Below, in pieces: positions 45,159 through 56,252 of a stretch of DNA of 64,000 nucleotides. The notes under the pieces were generated by a model, which ran no database searches, was not told the origin of the DNA, and saw only the letters and a list, made by a program, of their open reading frames with translations. Source of the DNA: Setomelanomma holmii (taxonomy: Eukaryota > Ascomycota > Dothideomycetes > Pleosporales > Phaeosphaeriaceae); NCBI GenBank assembly GCA_010015745.1, contig ML978194.1, positions 1 to 64,000 on the forward strand, in the 5' to 3' direction. Position 1 is the first letter of the stretch; every line of letters begins with the position of its first letter. The translations under genes and the position numbers were made by a program.

Positions 45159-46838
45159 GGTTGTGGTATTCGGGTGAGGCTTGGAGCCCTGGTGGATGCA
45201 CAGCGTGCTCGAGGGTAATTGGCAAGGTAGAGTTCGCTCAGAAAGATTGCCCGAGGTTTCCGCTGAAGCTACGATTTGAGCTTGTCCGATGACGTCGAAA
45301 GTCAACGCTAAAAAGGTTCAAATACGAGACAGCGTTTCAATCCGATCCTCCGAGCGAGTGACAGAGAATGGTCTTAGAGGTGTAAGAAAGGAGGAGAAAC
45401 GGGAATTGATGTGGTGAAAATGACAGTGTTACAGCAAGATGGGATGTGGAGCGGATACGCGGCGGTACGGGCCAACACCTAAATATCAGGAGTAGCGCAG
45501 CAAGCAATCTGTGCAGGGTTATTTTGAGGTTGTCCCCCGATCTGTGATATCAATCGCTCCTTGCGCGTCACCCAGTCTCTAGCCGAAGAAAACTGGGGCA
45601 TTGCGCAAAGACAAGCACGCGGCGCGACGACGTGAATGGCAGAAGCAGGGCCGGGTGGGCCCGCGAAGAAATGCTGTTGGGATCGGATCAAGCACACAGA
45701 ATGCTGCTGCTGCACCAACGCAGCGCCCTCCTATCCCAATCGCGGAAGGGGCGCGCGCAGGTGGGAGGCAAAAGAGCTGTTTTTGTCTTGTTGCGGCGCA
45801 AAAGCCGTTGGGGTTTCGCCGGTAATGTTTGCGCGTCTCGCCGTACGTCATACCTGAGATGCAAGGTCCCCGTCCGTTGTGATTGGAAGTTTTCCTGCAT
45901 TTATTCAACGATTTTATACACTTGCCCGAGGTTTTACTCGTTCACTCTGGTCTTGTCCCGCTCGCGATGCTAGGTTCATTTCTGCCTTCACATCATTTCG
46001 AAGGTCTCTCCTTATCCTGAGCACGTCGTCGTTATCGCGAAAGACGTTTCAGGGATGCCTAGTGGCTTGCAGCCAGCGTCGATCCCACTAAAATGCCATG
46101 CAACCCCTGCATTCCTCGACCACCACACGATTCAGGTCGTGGGGGCTCCAAGAGGATCGCTGATAAACTCCAGCATTGGAGATCCCATCCTCTCCATGGC
46201 CCACTTGATGTCAGCAGTTCCAATTATTCTCCACGATCGCAGATCACGTCTTGGACCTGGGGGTTGTTGTCTTGTCCAAGTAAATCGTAGGCTCAGTGCA
46301 GCGACCGTCGCCAGCCATATCTAACGTGTGTGGACTCACATGTCAACTTTTCACATGACGGATGGCGTCGACGTGGCCGTCTTTGTGCAAGCAGAACGGC
46401 AACCAAGCGGCACGTTCCCCGTAGCACAAGTGGGTAACATAGCGCTCGGACAAGTCGTACATCCGCATCCGTTGCTCTAGCTGTGGGTCAGATCTGTGCC
46501 ATGTTGTCATACTCTCGTACTCGTACTGCAAAGCGGATAATGTGCTACGGAGTTCACGGTGGAGAAACAGCTGTGTCGTGCCTCTCGAGCTCAAGGTAGG
46601 TTATTGTCAGTCGCGTGTAGAAAATGCATGTTCTTCATTGACGATTTCTATACGAACGAATCAAAGTCGCCTAGAATAGCGCAAATTGACTCAAGTGCCA
46701 TATATTCAACATATATCCCGTTGCAATCTCGTCTATTCAGTGGAAAGGGGTCTATTCAATGGAAAGGGGTCTATTCAGAGGAAAGGGCATATAACAATGT
46801 AGTCTTCAATTTGCACCTAAGCTAGCAATATCGAGCAT
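45159..46838. other. intergenic region
   Basis: About 1.7 kb. The part near 45159-45480 is probably the channel gene's leader. A minus frame at 46594-46343 looks protein-like but opens with TTG and has an in-frame stop upstream. It also contains the 19-bp triplet repeat listed separately. No gene, RNA or transposon could be supported. Confidence 0.4.
46731..46787. repeat. three tandem 19-bp units
   Basis: GTCTATTCAGTGGAAAGGG repeats three times back to back at 46731-46749, 46750-46768 and 46769-46787, with one or two substitutions per copy. It lies about 50 bp beyond the copper-ATPase stop codon, so it probably falls in that gene's 3' UTR. Confidence 0.9.
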
Positions 46839-49800
46839 TCATACATCTTCTCTGTCCCTCTTCACTACCTCTCCTTCCATCTCATCATGCTTCCTCTCCC
46901 TGAATCCCAGTCCAGGGACCATCGTCCTCAACGCCAGACTGCTACATACCACACTCACACTGCTCAGCGCCATCGCCAGACTCGCCCACACCGGATCCAG
47001 CCTGATATGCTTGACTCCTCCATTTTCCATCGCCAAACCGCCTTCCATGGCCATGCCGTCGTGATGCATCTCCATGGGCTTACTGCCTGTCGTTATAGGG
47101 AACAACACACCAGCTGCAATGGGCATCGCGATCATGTTGTACACTAGTGCCCATCCGAAGTTGAAATAGACGCGGCGGAAGACTACACGAGAAAGATCCA
47201 GGAGCGTAAGGATGGTCGTCAGTCGGCTATTGATCAGGATGAAAGAGGACGAAGAAAGCGCAATGTCCGACCCAGATCCGATGGCGATGCTGAGATCTGC
47301 CGTGGTTAGTGCCGGAGCGTCGTTGATGCCGTCGCCCACCATGGCGACAGTCGCCCTCTGGACCTTCTTCGACTTCAAGCGTGACAGGAGAGGAAGGTGG
47401 AAAAGGCTGGCTCTGGGTGGCTTCGTGAGTATCTGTTGGAGATACTTAATCTTCTCAGCTTTCTGGTCTGGCAAGACGCCTGCGATGATGTTGGAGGTCG
47501 GGATGCCGACTTGAGCTCCAACTGCATTTGCTGTGGTGGGATTGTCGCCAGAGAGCATCCATACATCAATCCCGCGTTTCTTCAGAGCAGCAACAACTCC
47601 GATAGCTTCGGGACGGAGGGGATCTGCTATCGAGAAGATGCAGGCAAGCTGCCACGTCGGAGACTCGGATGTTGACGCTTCACTTCGCGGACCTAGAGAC
47701 TCGATAGTGTCCTGATGCTGCGGCAGATACAAAGCCAACAACGCGACAGATTTGCCTTCCGATTTCCACGATTGTAAAGCCGCTACATTATCATCGTCAA
47801 TGGGAACACGATGATCATCCATGAACCCCTCGTTACCGATGATGGCAGTGATCTCATGCCCATTCAGCCTGAAAGTTCCTTTGAGTCCTTTGCCTGGGAT
47901 CTCGTCAATGTCAACTGGGGTCGGCTCGTCGTGGAGTTGCTTGTTACAGAAAGAGATCAGAGCTCGAGCGATGGGGTGGTTGCTGTTCTGTTCGAGTGCT
48001 TTCGCGATGCCGAGAACTAGACTACTGTTCTGAATGCCGGAGAATTTATGGTTCGTAACAGCAGGATCGCCGCCCTCAGTCAAAGTTCCCGTCTTGTCGA
48101 AGACGATGCAATCGAGCGAACTGGCTTCTTGGAAGGCTTCGCCTCCACCTCTGACGAGTATGCCGTGTTTCGCGGCTAGACCACCGCCGACGAAGAGTGC
48201 GGTAGGTGCTGCCAGGCCGATGCCGCAAGGGCATGCGATGACGAATACAGCAATGGCGAAGCGCAAAGACCAGAGCGCCCAACCTCCAGCACCCTCATTC
48301 TTCCAGTCCTTTGGGATGCCACCTGTCGTTCCCAATATTAGCCATATCAGCCAAGTGGTGATTGCCACAGCAATGACGAAGGGAACAAAGTGGGCGGTGA
48401 TGGTATCGGCAACGCGCTCTACGGGAGCTCGACGAGTCTGTCCTTCGCGGACAGCAGCGATGATCTGATCAAGCATGGAAGTGCCAGAGATGGTGGTAAT
48501 CCGAATTTTTATGGGGGCACCCTTGTTGACTGTACCTGAGTATACGGTGTCACCGGACCCCTTCTTTACTGGATGTGATTCGCCAGTCAAGCTGGATTCA
48601 TCGAAGTTTGAATTACCGTCAAGTAGGACGCCATCGAAAGGAGGCGAGGCACCATGTTGGACGCGCACAATATCTCCAACCTCTAGCAGGTCGCTGTCAA
48701 CTTTCGTATCGCCCTTCTCAGCATCGAGCAGAATGGCGTCGTCCGGACGGAGCTTGCCTAGAGAGGTTACCGCATCCCCTGTCTTCGCTTTGCTGTAGGC
48801 TTCGAGGAAGCGACCGATAAGGAGGAACATTGTAAGGAAAACTACTGCGTCGAAGTACGAATCATTCATTGATCCGGAGGACTTTTTGGTCGCAGCCAAC
48901 GCCAGCTCCACCACGGATGCGAAGTAAGCGATGCTCGTACCGAGCGAGATCAGCATGTTCATCGATCCAAACCGTGTGAAACGGTGCAGCCACAGTGTTC
49001 GAGATCCCGGTCTCCACATTGCTCGCACTTCCTTGATCGCTCGACGATGGAAGGTGTCTGCCGCAAAGAAATAGACGGGCGTGGACAAAATAAAGAGTGC
49101 CCAGCTTAGTCGAGTAACATTACCCGCCCACATCGTGCCCATGATATACTTTCGAACGGGATGCTGAGAGCTGATCAAGCTCATGAAGACGATACCAAGA
49201 ATGAATGTTGGGATCGCGATGACAACACAGAGTACAAGACGGAACAAGATCCGCTTTCGCTCTTGCGCGTGCATCTCGCGTGCTCGCTCCTCGATCGTAG
49301 GAGGGTGGAATATGGATGGCTCAAATGCAGGATTGGCATCTTTGATGGCGTCGAAGATAGTTCGGATGGTGAAGCCAGGTACTTCAGGTACGTATCTGAT
49401 GTACAAGATGGGCGACTGTAGTGACAATGACGACTTTCCAGCTTCGATCGTGACGTGATCACCAAAGACTTCATGTAGAGCTCGAGTGACGTTTCCGGGA
49501 CAGTGGTGACAGAACATCCCTGCGATATGGATGGCGACGGATCGTTCTGTCACTTCTTGTGAGACGGCACCGTCTGGCAGTACCTGATCTAGTGTCGCCT
49601 CATACCCAGCGTCTTCGATGCTCTCTTTGATCTCGGGGAGATGCTCTTTACCCCGAAAGAGAATAGACGCCGTGTTGTTGACGAGATTGACATCTGCCTT
49701 CTCGATCCAGGGGTGACGCTCTAACGCATCGCTGACGAAACCGACGCAGCGACTACACGTCATGCCACCGATAGCATATGTTGCCCGCCATCTGTCGGAC

Positions 49801-50675
49801 TCTTCTTTCTTTCCAGATATATGCTTCGAACCCGAAGCTGGCATTTGTTCTACGTTCTCCACTATGACGTCGAATCCGCAATCCTCGATAGTATTTACGA
49901 CATCGTCACACCCGCCATGTCCGTTGAAAGTGACCGTACCGGTGTGATTCAGAAGATTCACATTTATCGACTGAACGTTTGGCATGAGCTGAACAGCGTG
50001 CGTGATGGCACTGACACACGACGAACAAGTCATGCCAGTTATTGCCAGGGTCGCCTTGAACAGCTTAGAAGGGGCCGAGGGGCTGACAGAAACGAACGTC
50101 TCGGATGTATGTAAGTGTTGATCGAAAGATGCGGATCCATCGAAGCTGGGTTTTGCTGAGGCTGTCACAACAGCCTCTGGTTTGAACTCCAGTACCTCCT
50201 CGCTGTTGACTGTCAAGCTAACTCCTCCTTCTTCCTTTTTGCACTGCTCGCATTGCTCAACATGTAGTTGTCGCTTCCGCATATCGTCGTTTGTTTCGGG
50301 ACGATGCTCTGGTCTGCGCCACTGCGATACTGAGTGCTCCAAGCTGGTGTACCATTCCTTACTCTGCGGTGCAGGGTCCCTAACCTCGACCGGCTCGGTA
50401 GTAGCTTTCTTATCTTGGAAGATACTGTGGATCTCGAAGCCGGCTGCCTCTAGCGAAGCCGATATATCGTCGACAGCGAGGAATGTCGTGTGGCGCAGGA
50501 CAACGGAATGTGAAACAATAGACACAAAAATACTCTGAGGCTTCGGGTCCAAAGCACCCAAGGATGCCCGTATCGCCTCGACACATGACGGGCAGTGTAG
50601 ATTGGGAATAAAGCAGGTTGTAGTGATACCCGGCTTGGGTTCGGGCGTCCTCTTAGGCGACGCTGTAGGTGACAT
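46839..50675 (-). CDS. copper-transporting P1B-type ATPase with four HMA-like domains (CrpA/CRP1-like)
   Basis: A single exon of 1278 aa starts at ATG 50675; the frame upstream opens only with TTG. Metal-binding motifs in order are CPSC (residues 28-31), a free CEQC between domains (142-145), MTCSSC (217-220), MTCSRC (307-310) and a divergent FCHHC (389-392). The membrane part carries ACPCGIGLAAPTAL (the CPC transport motif), the actuator loop TGES, the phosphorylation site DKTGTLTEG and the hinge GDGINDAP. A Met/His-rich cytosolic turn (KPMEMHHDGMAMEGGLAMENGG) lies between the last two helices. It is expected to pump Cu+ across the plasma or Golgi membrane. The CPCGIG form and extra N-terminal cysteines favour a detoxifying CrpA-like exporter over the Golgi Ccc2 type; this is inference. 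Confidence 0.93.
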   Translation of the reverse strand: MSPTASPKRTPEPKPGITTTCFIPNLHCPSCVEAIRASLGALDPKPQSIFVSIVSHSVVLRHTTFLAVDDISASLEAAGFEIHSIFQDKKATTEPVEVRDPAPQSKEWYTSLEHSVSQWRRPEHRPETNDDMRKRQLHVEQCEQCKKEEGGVSLTVNSEEVLEFKPEAVVTASAKPSFDGSASFDQHLHTSETFVSVSPSAPSKLFKATLAITGMTCSSCVSAITHAVQLMPNVQSINVNLLNHTGTVTFNGHGGCDDVVNTIEDCGFDVIVENVEQMPASGSKHISGKKEESDRWRATYAIGGMTCSRCVGFVSDALERHPWIEKADVNLVNNTASILFRGKEHLPEIKESIEDAGYEATLDQVLPDGAVSQEVTERSVAIHIAGMFCHHCPGNVTRALHEVFGDHVTIEAGKSSLSLQSPILYIRYVPEVPGFTIRTIFDAIKDANPAFEPSIFHPPTIEERAREMHAQERKRILFRLVLCVVIAIPTFILGIVFMSLISSQHPVRKYIMGTMWAGNVTRLSWALFILSTPVYFFAADTFHRRAIKEVRAMWRPGSRTLWLHRFTRFGSMNMLISLGTSIAYFASVVELALAATKKSSGSMNDSYFDAVVFLTMFLLIGRFLEAYSKAKTGDAVTSLGKLRPDDAILLDAEKGDTKVDSDLLEVGDIVRVQHGASPPFDGVLLDGNSNFDESSLTGESHPVKKGSGDTVYSGTVNKGAPIKIRITTISGTSMLDQIIAAVREGQTRRAPVERVADTITAHFVPFVIAVAITTWLIWLILGTTGGIPKDWKNEGAGGWALWSLRFAIAVFVIACPCGIGLAAPTALFVGGGLAAKHGILVRGGGEAFQEASSLDCIVFDKTGTLTEGGDPAVTNHKFSGIQNSSLVLGIAKALEQNSNHPIARALISFCNKQLHDEPTPVDIDEIPGKGLKGTFRLNGHEITAIIGNEGFMDDHRVPIDDDNVAALQSWKSEGKSVALLALYLPQHQDTIESLGPRSEASTSESPTWQLACIFSIADPLRPEAIGVVAALKKRGIDVWMLSGDNPTTANAVGAQVGIPTSNIIAGVLPDQKAEKIKYLQQILTKPPRASLFHLPLLSRLKSKKVQRATVAMVGDGINDAPALTTADLSIAIGSGSDIALSSSSFILINSRLTTILTLLDLSRVVFRRVYFNFGWALVYNMIAMPIAAGVLFPITTGSKPMEMHHDGMAMEGGLAMENGGVKHIRLDPVWASLAMALSSVSVVCSSLALRTMVPGLGFRERKHDEMEGEVVKRDREDV

Positions 50676-51503
50676 GGTGGTCGTAGATTGGGTGGCCGTG
50701 TATGTGGTTGGCGGTGTAAATTGTCTCAGCTCCAAATGTGTGGTCGCTCTTGTGTAAGGTGATGGATAATATCAGTAATCAGAAGGGCAGCCAACGGTCG
50801 TCGTTGCGCAATATAAACATCCAGCGAAGCGACTGGGCGCAGATGAGGAAAGATTGGACCTGACACGACCGTGCAGAAGACACTTGGTAGCTCTCAGAGT
50901 CACAGAAGAATATCCCAGATGACGCGATATCAGCATTAGGAAGCTTGGATGTCAGGATGCTAGTTCTTTCAATCACAGCTCAGAAAGAGTGCTGTGGCGT
51001 TCCGCACAAGTCGCGCATCACCCCAGCATCGCGAAGTTTTGTGGGCCAGGCTGCCACCGCACAAACAGCGCACCCCACCGATCGGCTGAATGCCACCAAA
51101 CAGCTGCAGAGTCTGCGCGCCAGCATTGTCGAGGAAGGGCCGCAGAAGGACGATCCATTTCAGGCAGACGAGACATCACTCATGATTATCCCATGTTACA
51201 TGTTGGAAATGCGGAAGCTTGATGGCATTAAGCTTTTCGCGTCCCCGGATCGCCACGGTGGAATGCCGAAGCTGCCACGCTACATTGTTGAACGTCACTG
51301 CACAAACAAAGCCATATAGGATATATAGAACACATGAACACAGCACTTGGTAGCCATGTAAGGCTGGGGGCACATGGCGGGTGCGCATGCGTTTCCAGAA
51401 GGTAGCATGGCCAAGATCCGCGTCTCATTTGGTAGTGTGGGCTCACGAGGTACGTCGCTATACGCAAGCAGCCCCTCTATCGCACCCTCCACACTGCAGA
51501 CTT
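50676..51503. other. intergenic region
   Basis: 828 bp between the copper ATPase start and the SNF-transporter 3' end. A 124-codon plus frame at 50945-51319 has no family features. No gene could be supported. Confidence 0.4.
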
Positions 51504-53636
51504 TCAAAACCTCCGACCACTGGGACTATATACTGGCGGTGCCTCGTCGTCCTTTACTGCCTTGTCGTCATGGTCAGACGCCGACTCTCGTGGCAGGCCA
51601 CCTTCGGCATTCGCAATTTGAGATACGGGCAGCCCTGCAAAGTCACCCTTGGTCTCCATTGCTGTGGTTGGCTCAGTCCCTTTACCCCTCCTGTGGATAG
51701 GGATGAAAGCATCGTAATAGCGAGGCATGACGAAGCCGACTAAAACGACGATGATCGTTAAGATCGATATGATGAAGCCTGTGATCATCTGCAGAGGTGG
51801 AGGTACGAAGTTAGTGCATGTCTCACATTCATTTCGTACATGGACCACTTACCATTGGATCATAACGCAAAGAGTGAAACTCTGGGAAAGCGAAGGAGAA
51901 GACGATGGCAAGCGCGGGCCCAGATATGTATCGGAGGAGGAAAGGAAGGAACGCAGGGATCTTCCAATTCTTTCCCTGTCCAACGATCAGGTTCAAGTCA
52001 CGGCGGATTTGGTTGCCCTGTCAATCATAATCAGTCTTCCGTCGAGTGCAATGAGCTGAGGGAGAGTCCTTACCGAGTAAAATGCAAGGAACCAAAATTT
52101 ACAAATGAACGTATTCCGGTTCCAGAAGCGAGGCGCCTTCGCATCTAGCGAGCGTGCCATGAGTACGGCCACGACGGACATGATAGCCCAGAACCCGATA
52201 CCAGCACCAGCGCCAGCGCCTGGGTTACTGATGCCATGCGCGAGGGCAGTGCCGAATATCTGGCCTCCGAAGAATCTGATATTGTACACGATGAAAGAAG
52301 GCAATCCCGTCTGTTCGACAATGTCTCTCCAGCGATACACAGTGGTTGCGCTGCTGACCTCGCTCCAGGCGACAAAGATCAAGGCAACGTTGTTCACCCA
52401 GCGGTCAACGCCGTCCAGAAGATAGTATCCAAATTCTGTGCAGTATGGCAAGTACATCAAGAAAGATAGAACCGTTAGCACTGTGACGACAACAGGCCTC
52501 GATGCTTTGACCATGCCGGAATCGCAGATGAGGGTGAGAACAACGTCCAGCATGACGAATGCGGAACTGAAGCCCAGGACAACCAGAGTGAAGAACAGTA
52601 AAATAGCCCAGAAGTTCGCGCCGGGCATCTGAAGCACAGCTTCTGGCAGAGTGAGGAAGCCAACGACGAATGCGCCGAGTCTGACACCATCTTGTGGCCA
52701 TCGTCGAAGATAGCCGACAACACCAAACACAGCGAAAGCTGCGAAGTTCTCGAAGAGGACGTTGGAGCCGCAGATGAGCACAGCGTCCACGACCGCACTG
52801 CTGTGCTTCTGATTGTAACTTGCATAGTTGGTAAAGTAGCCGAATCCGATTACAGTTGAGAAGAAGACCTGGCCGACGGCTACCTGCCATACTGTTCCAG
52901 ATGCAAGTTGATCCGACCTCTAGGTTCGCCACACCAGAGCTACGCCTTCGCTGGCATTATCAAGCGATAGCGCACGGCCGACGAAGATGATTGTGGTGAC
53001 GATTGGCAGGCCCATGGTGAAGTAGACGACACGGCCAGTCATGCCAACTCCTCGGAAGATCGAAAACCAGATGAGGAACCAGATGAAGATGGACCACCCA
53101 ACCGTTTCTCCGATGAGTGCTCGGCTTGGGTATCGCTGATACCAAGCGACCGAGTTGCCGTCGACGCTCAAGCTGCCCTCCACAATGTCACCGACCTGAA
53201 GAACATCGTTCCAGTAGAAGTCCTCAATTCTTCCTTCCCATGGTAGAGGGCTGGTAAAGCTGTAGCGGAAGTAGTTCATGATCCATGCGAGATTGACCGT
53301 GAAATATTGGACGACGATGAAGGAGACGATAACAGGGCCCATGCCAACTCCTTTCAGACGGCGATTGATGTTGTTGAAGGCGATCACGGTGCCACCTCTA
53401 TATGCTTGGCCAATGGCCACCTCCAGGATGAGAGCGGGAATAGCAATGAGGAAGACCGCAAGTAGGTACGGGATAAACCATTGGAGACCATAATTGTTGT
53501 AGAGGACTGATGGGTATCGCAGGAGATTCCCTTGTCCAGCGCAGCCGCCCATGGCAGCGGGCCATTGATCTCGACCGTCGTCAGACTTGGGAGGTGGAGG
53601 AGCTACCCGTGCCCCGGTCTTCCTCAGGAAATCCAT
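51504..53636 (-). pseudogene. broken SLC6/SNF-family (sodium:neurotransmitter symporter-like) transporter
   Basis: Three exons (53636-52074, 52017-51853, 51788-51504) would encode about 670 residues of a fungal SNF-type transporter: NLLRYPSVLYNNYGLQWFIPYLLA, AIGQAYRGGTVIAFNNINRR, VFFSTVIGFGYFTNYASYN, NVLFENFAAFAVFG, and the C-terminal YYDAF(I)P loop (each partly quoted). Two defects are visible. Codon 239 (52922-52920) is TAG where family members have Trp in a TWRSDQLASG-like segment. Also, GRDQWP runs straight into AAMGGCAGQGNLL, so about seven residues that normally open TM1 are missing. A TGG-to-TAG change equals C-to-T in a CpA context on the other strand, as in RIP. Splice sites remain intact. 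A 60-nt in-frame cryptic intron (GTAGCT...TGGCAG) could skip the stop, but would delete conserved residues. Confidence 0.8.
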
Positions 53637-54562
53637 GTCTGCGTGAGAAGATTGCCCAGGACTGCACGAGACAACGAGGAAGTGAAAAGCGAGAATGTTA
53701 TTAGACCACGTAGGTGAAGGATGCATTTTGTATTCTGCTTGCAATGTCAGGCCTACTTAGTCTGCCAAGATATGATCGAAGGTTGACAGGGATGATGAAG
53801 TCTCCATCCCACGTTTTCTGCTTGGTGTTGGCGAGATAGCTTTGCCATCTGCGGGTAGCCTGAGCCAAAGTAGGGCCAATTTCGGTCCATGGTACTACTG
53901 GGACGGTTGACTCGGCTGGGCCGATGGACTCCACATGAATGCTAAGCTCAGTCGCAAATCAACCGTTAATGAGTCACGCGAAGCTGACCACATCGCGATT
54001 GTGGGAGTCGTGCATTGCAAACGTTGAAAGAAGTGCAGTTCAATGCCAAGTCTCCGCCGCGCGATTGTGGAGGCGGGATCCACGGCGTACGTCAATTGGC
54101 GTAAAAGGATCGTTTGCGGTCAAATAAAGCTCCTGTTCGGTGCCGTCTTCCGACTTGACCACGACTGGGCGCCGTCTTGGCTTCCGCTGTTGCTCACAAC
54201 GTTCGATTTCCATCTCGTCATCCCAACCGCTCGAACATTTGCGCCGTTTATTCGTGCTAGCAATGCATCATTGCGTGCTTGAAAATCATTTTCAGCTTAC
54301 CCAAGGCTGAAATGCTAGAACAGGACGAATCCATAATATGAAGCCCGTTGGAAGTCACATCAGCTGCTCTCGATTCGCCCAATGCATGCAGGCACCGTCA
54401 TAGTTCCACCCACTCCACACTGATAACCTCTGGGTCCTGCGGATGTGAGACTCGTCACTCTGGAGATCTCTGAGTTTAGTTGCAGTCAATCCACCATGGT
54501 ATAAGATCAGTCCGGTCGTAGTCGTGCCGGCAGCTGTGTAAAGAAAGTCGACGCTTTCTGCT
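53637..54562. other. intergenic region
   Basis: 0.9 kb between the transporter start and the GRF-protein 3' end. An ATG at 53726 is in frame with the transporter and could extend its N-terminus by 30 residues. Nothing else was recognised. Confidence 0.4.
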
Positions 54563-55688
54563 TCAGGAATCCGGTTGCTCGCCTGCTTCCCATTGGAGGT
54601 GCTTCACGATAGCTTTCTCTGCTTCTAGCTCGGCCTTTAAGGTGCTGACTCTGTACGTGAGCTCCGTGATCTTGGCTTCTTTCGCTTTGACTGTCGTCCG
54701 GATGACATCGCGTCCTCTCTTGAAGCCCTCAGCATTCTTTGCGTGTTTAAGCAGTAAGCTCGTGAGTGCACTTTCAGTGTCGGACGTGAGGCGAATATTG
54801 CCTTCTTGCAGGATGCTAAAGACATCACGCACAACATCTTCTATCGAGATATTCCGAAATCGATTGGGGGTTGGCGTTTCCAATGACGATGAAGGTGTCG
54901 CAGTCTGATGCGCATCGTTGTCTACATCGATCGTCCTCGTTGGGGTGTTCTGAGCTCCACTAGGGCCAGTCGAACGGGTGTTGAATGGATCAGTGGAATC
55001 TCTACCACCTGTCTGTGGCGTATGCAAGCCATTGATGCCCGCTTTAGCTGGTTGATCCATTTGCCATGGCAGCTTGCGTCTTGTGGTAGGAGTCGCAAAC
55101 TCAGAAGTCTTAGCTGCCTTGCTAGGCGTCTCAGCGGCGTTTATTAGCTCATTGCTGAATGCATCGTCCGCCTGCTCGAAGCCATAGTCATCGTCCAGGT
55201 CAATGGACGTATGATTTCGCTTTCTGCTTGGCTCAGACGACCTGGTCTCCACGGTGTAAGGTGGTGGAGGCGATGGCTGGCGTCTAGAAGGAGTGCGTGG
55301 ATCGTTCCGGCTAGGTTCAGTGCGAGTACTGCTTGACAGGGCAGCCGCTTCGCGTTGATGTGCATCATTGTCCCAAAGAAAGAATTTGCAGCGACCTTCA
55401 TCATTCTGCTGCTTCTGACAAGACCGAACTAGGGAGCGTTAGGCTTGGTACGGGTCGTGCGGAGAAGTGGGTCTTACACCATTTGCCCTTGTTTGGGCCT
55501 TCCTTCTTGACTCCAAAGTGGACCGCTGGCATCCGCGGATTGCAATCGCCTACGTATTGTTAGTATGTAGCGAGACGTGATGTCAAGAAGACATTACAGT
55601 GCCAAACTCCGTTCTCGAACAGTCCTCGTGGTGGGCCGCCTCCACCACGCACTCCTCCACCACGTCCGCGGCCTCTGAATCCCGACAT
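54563..55688 (-). CDS. GRF-type zinc-finger protein with C-terminal coiled coil
   Basis: Three exons (55688-55598, 55549-55478, 55428-54563) with 48-49-bp introns give 342 aa. The N-terminus is an Arg-Gly-rich tract (MSGFRGRGRGGGVRGGGG). Residues 31-73 form a zf-GRF: Cys31-x-Cys33, then NKGKWFRSC with Cys58 and GRCKFFLW with Cys68. A long disordered Ser/Thr/Pro region follows, then residues about 250-340 form a probable coiled coil (KAKEAKITELTYRVSTLKAELEAEK). zf-GRF modules, as in APE2, TOP3A and NEIL3, bind single-stranded nucleic acid, so a DNA-repair or RNA-binding role is likely. The exact family is not recognised. The gene is divergent from the GT34 gene. Confidence 0.85.
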
Positions 55689-56252
55689 GTTGATTTGCTC
55701 AAGGTGCCGGAGATTTCTGGAGTAAGTTGGAACAGGTGATTTCAGAACATCTTTGTGTGTTTGTTCAGTGCTTTGAGGTGGTTGGCGGTCTCAGATGGCT
55801 GGAGAGAAGAGGCCCGAGCTCTTGGACCCTGATTCTTGGAAGCGGAAGCGCAGCGCACTGGGGAAAGAGCCACAGGAGCGCCGAACTGGCGGGTCGCGCT
55901 CGTACCAGGCCTCAACCCACCTGGTAAACCGCAAGCTGACATTCTCACATCAGTCTTGAATCCTCAGTCTGCCTGGCCAGTCCTTGCACAGCATGCCGTT
56001 TTACCCGGCTTGATGTCCGAAGACTCACGGCTCGAGCCGCACAAGCAGCAGGATTGTACCAGGATCACGGGTCGAGACCAGGCATATTCGCGTCTCCCCT
56101 TCATTATTGAACCAATCCAACATCTCTCACTTGCTTGGCATTCCGAGTGCGACCCTTCGCGAATATGACCCAGCGGGCGCTGTAGCCCAGAGATGCCACA
56201 GTTGCACTGCTCCTGTGCCCTCCAACTCGAGCACGTATTCTGAGTTGTCGCG
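55689..56252. promoter_or_regulatory. divergent promoter region, GRF protein / GT34
   Basis: A 564-bp spacer between divergent start codons. No specific element was recognised. Confidence 0.5.

Noticed and set aside
46343..46594. Protein-like minus frame (YEYESMTTWHRSDPQ...)
   Set aside because: It opens with TTG and has an in-frame TAA just upstream. No intron could be found that supplies an ATG in frame.
50945..51319. 124-codon plus-strand frame between the copper ATPase and the transporter
   Set aside because: No homology cues or splice context, and coding character is weak.
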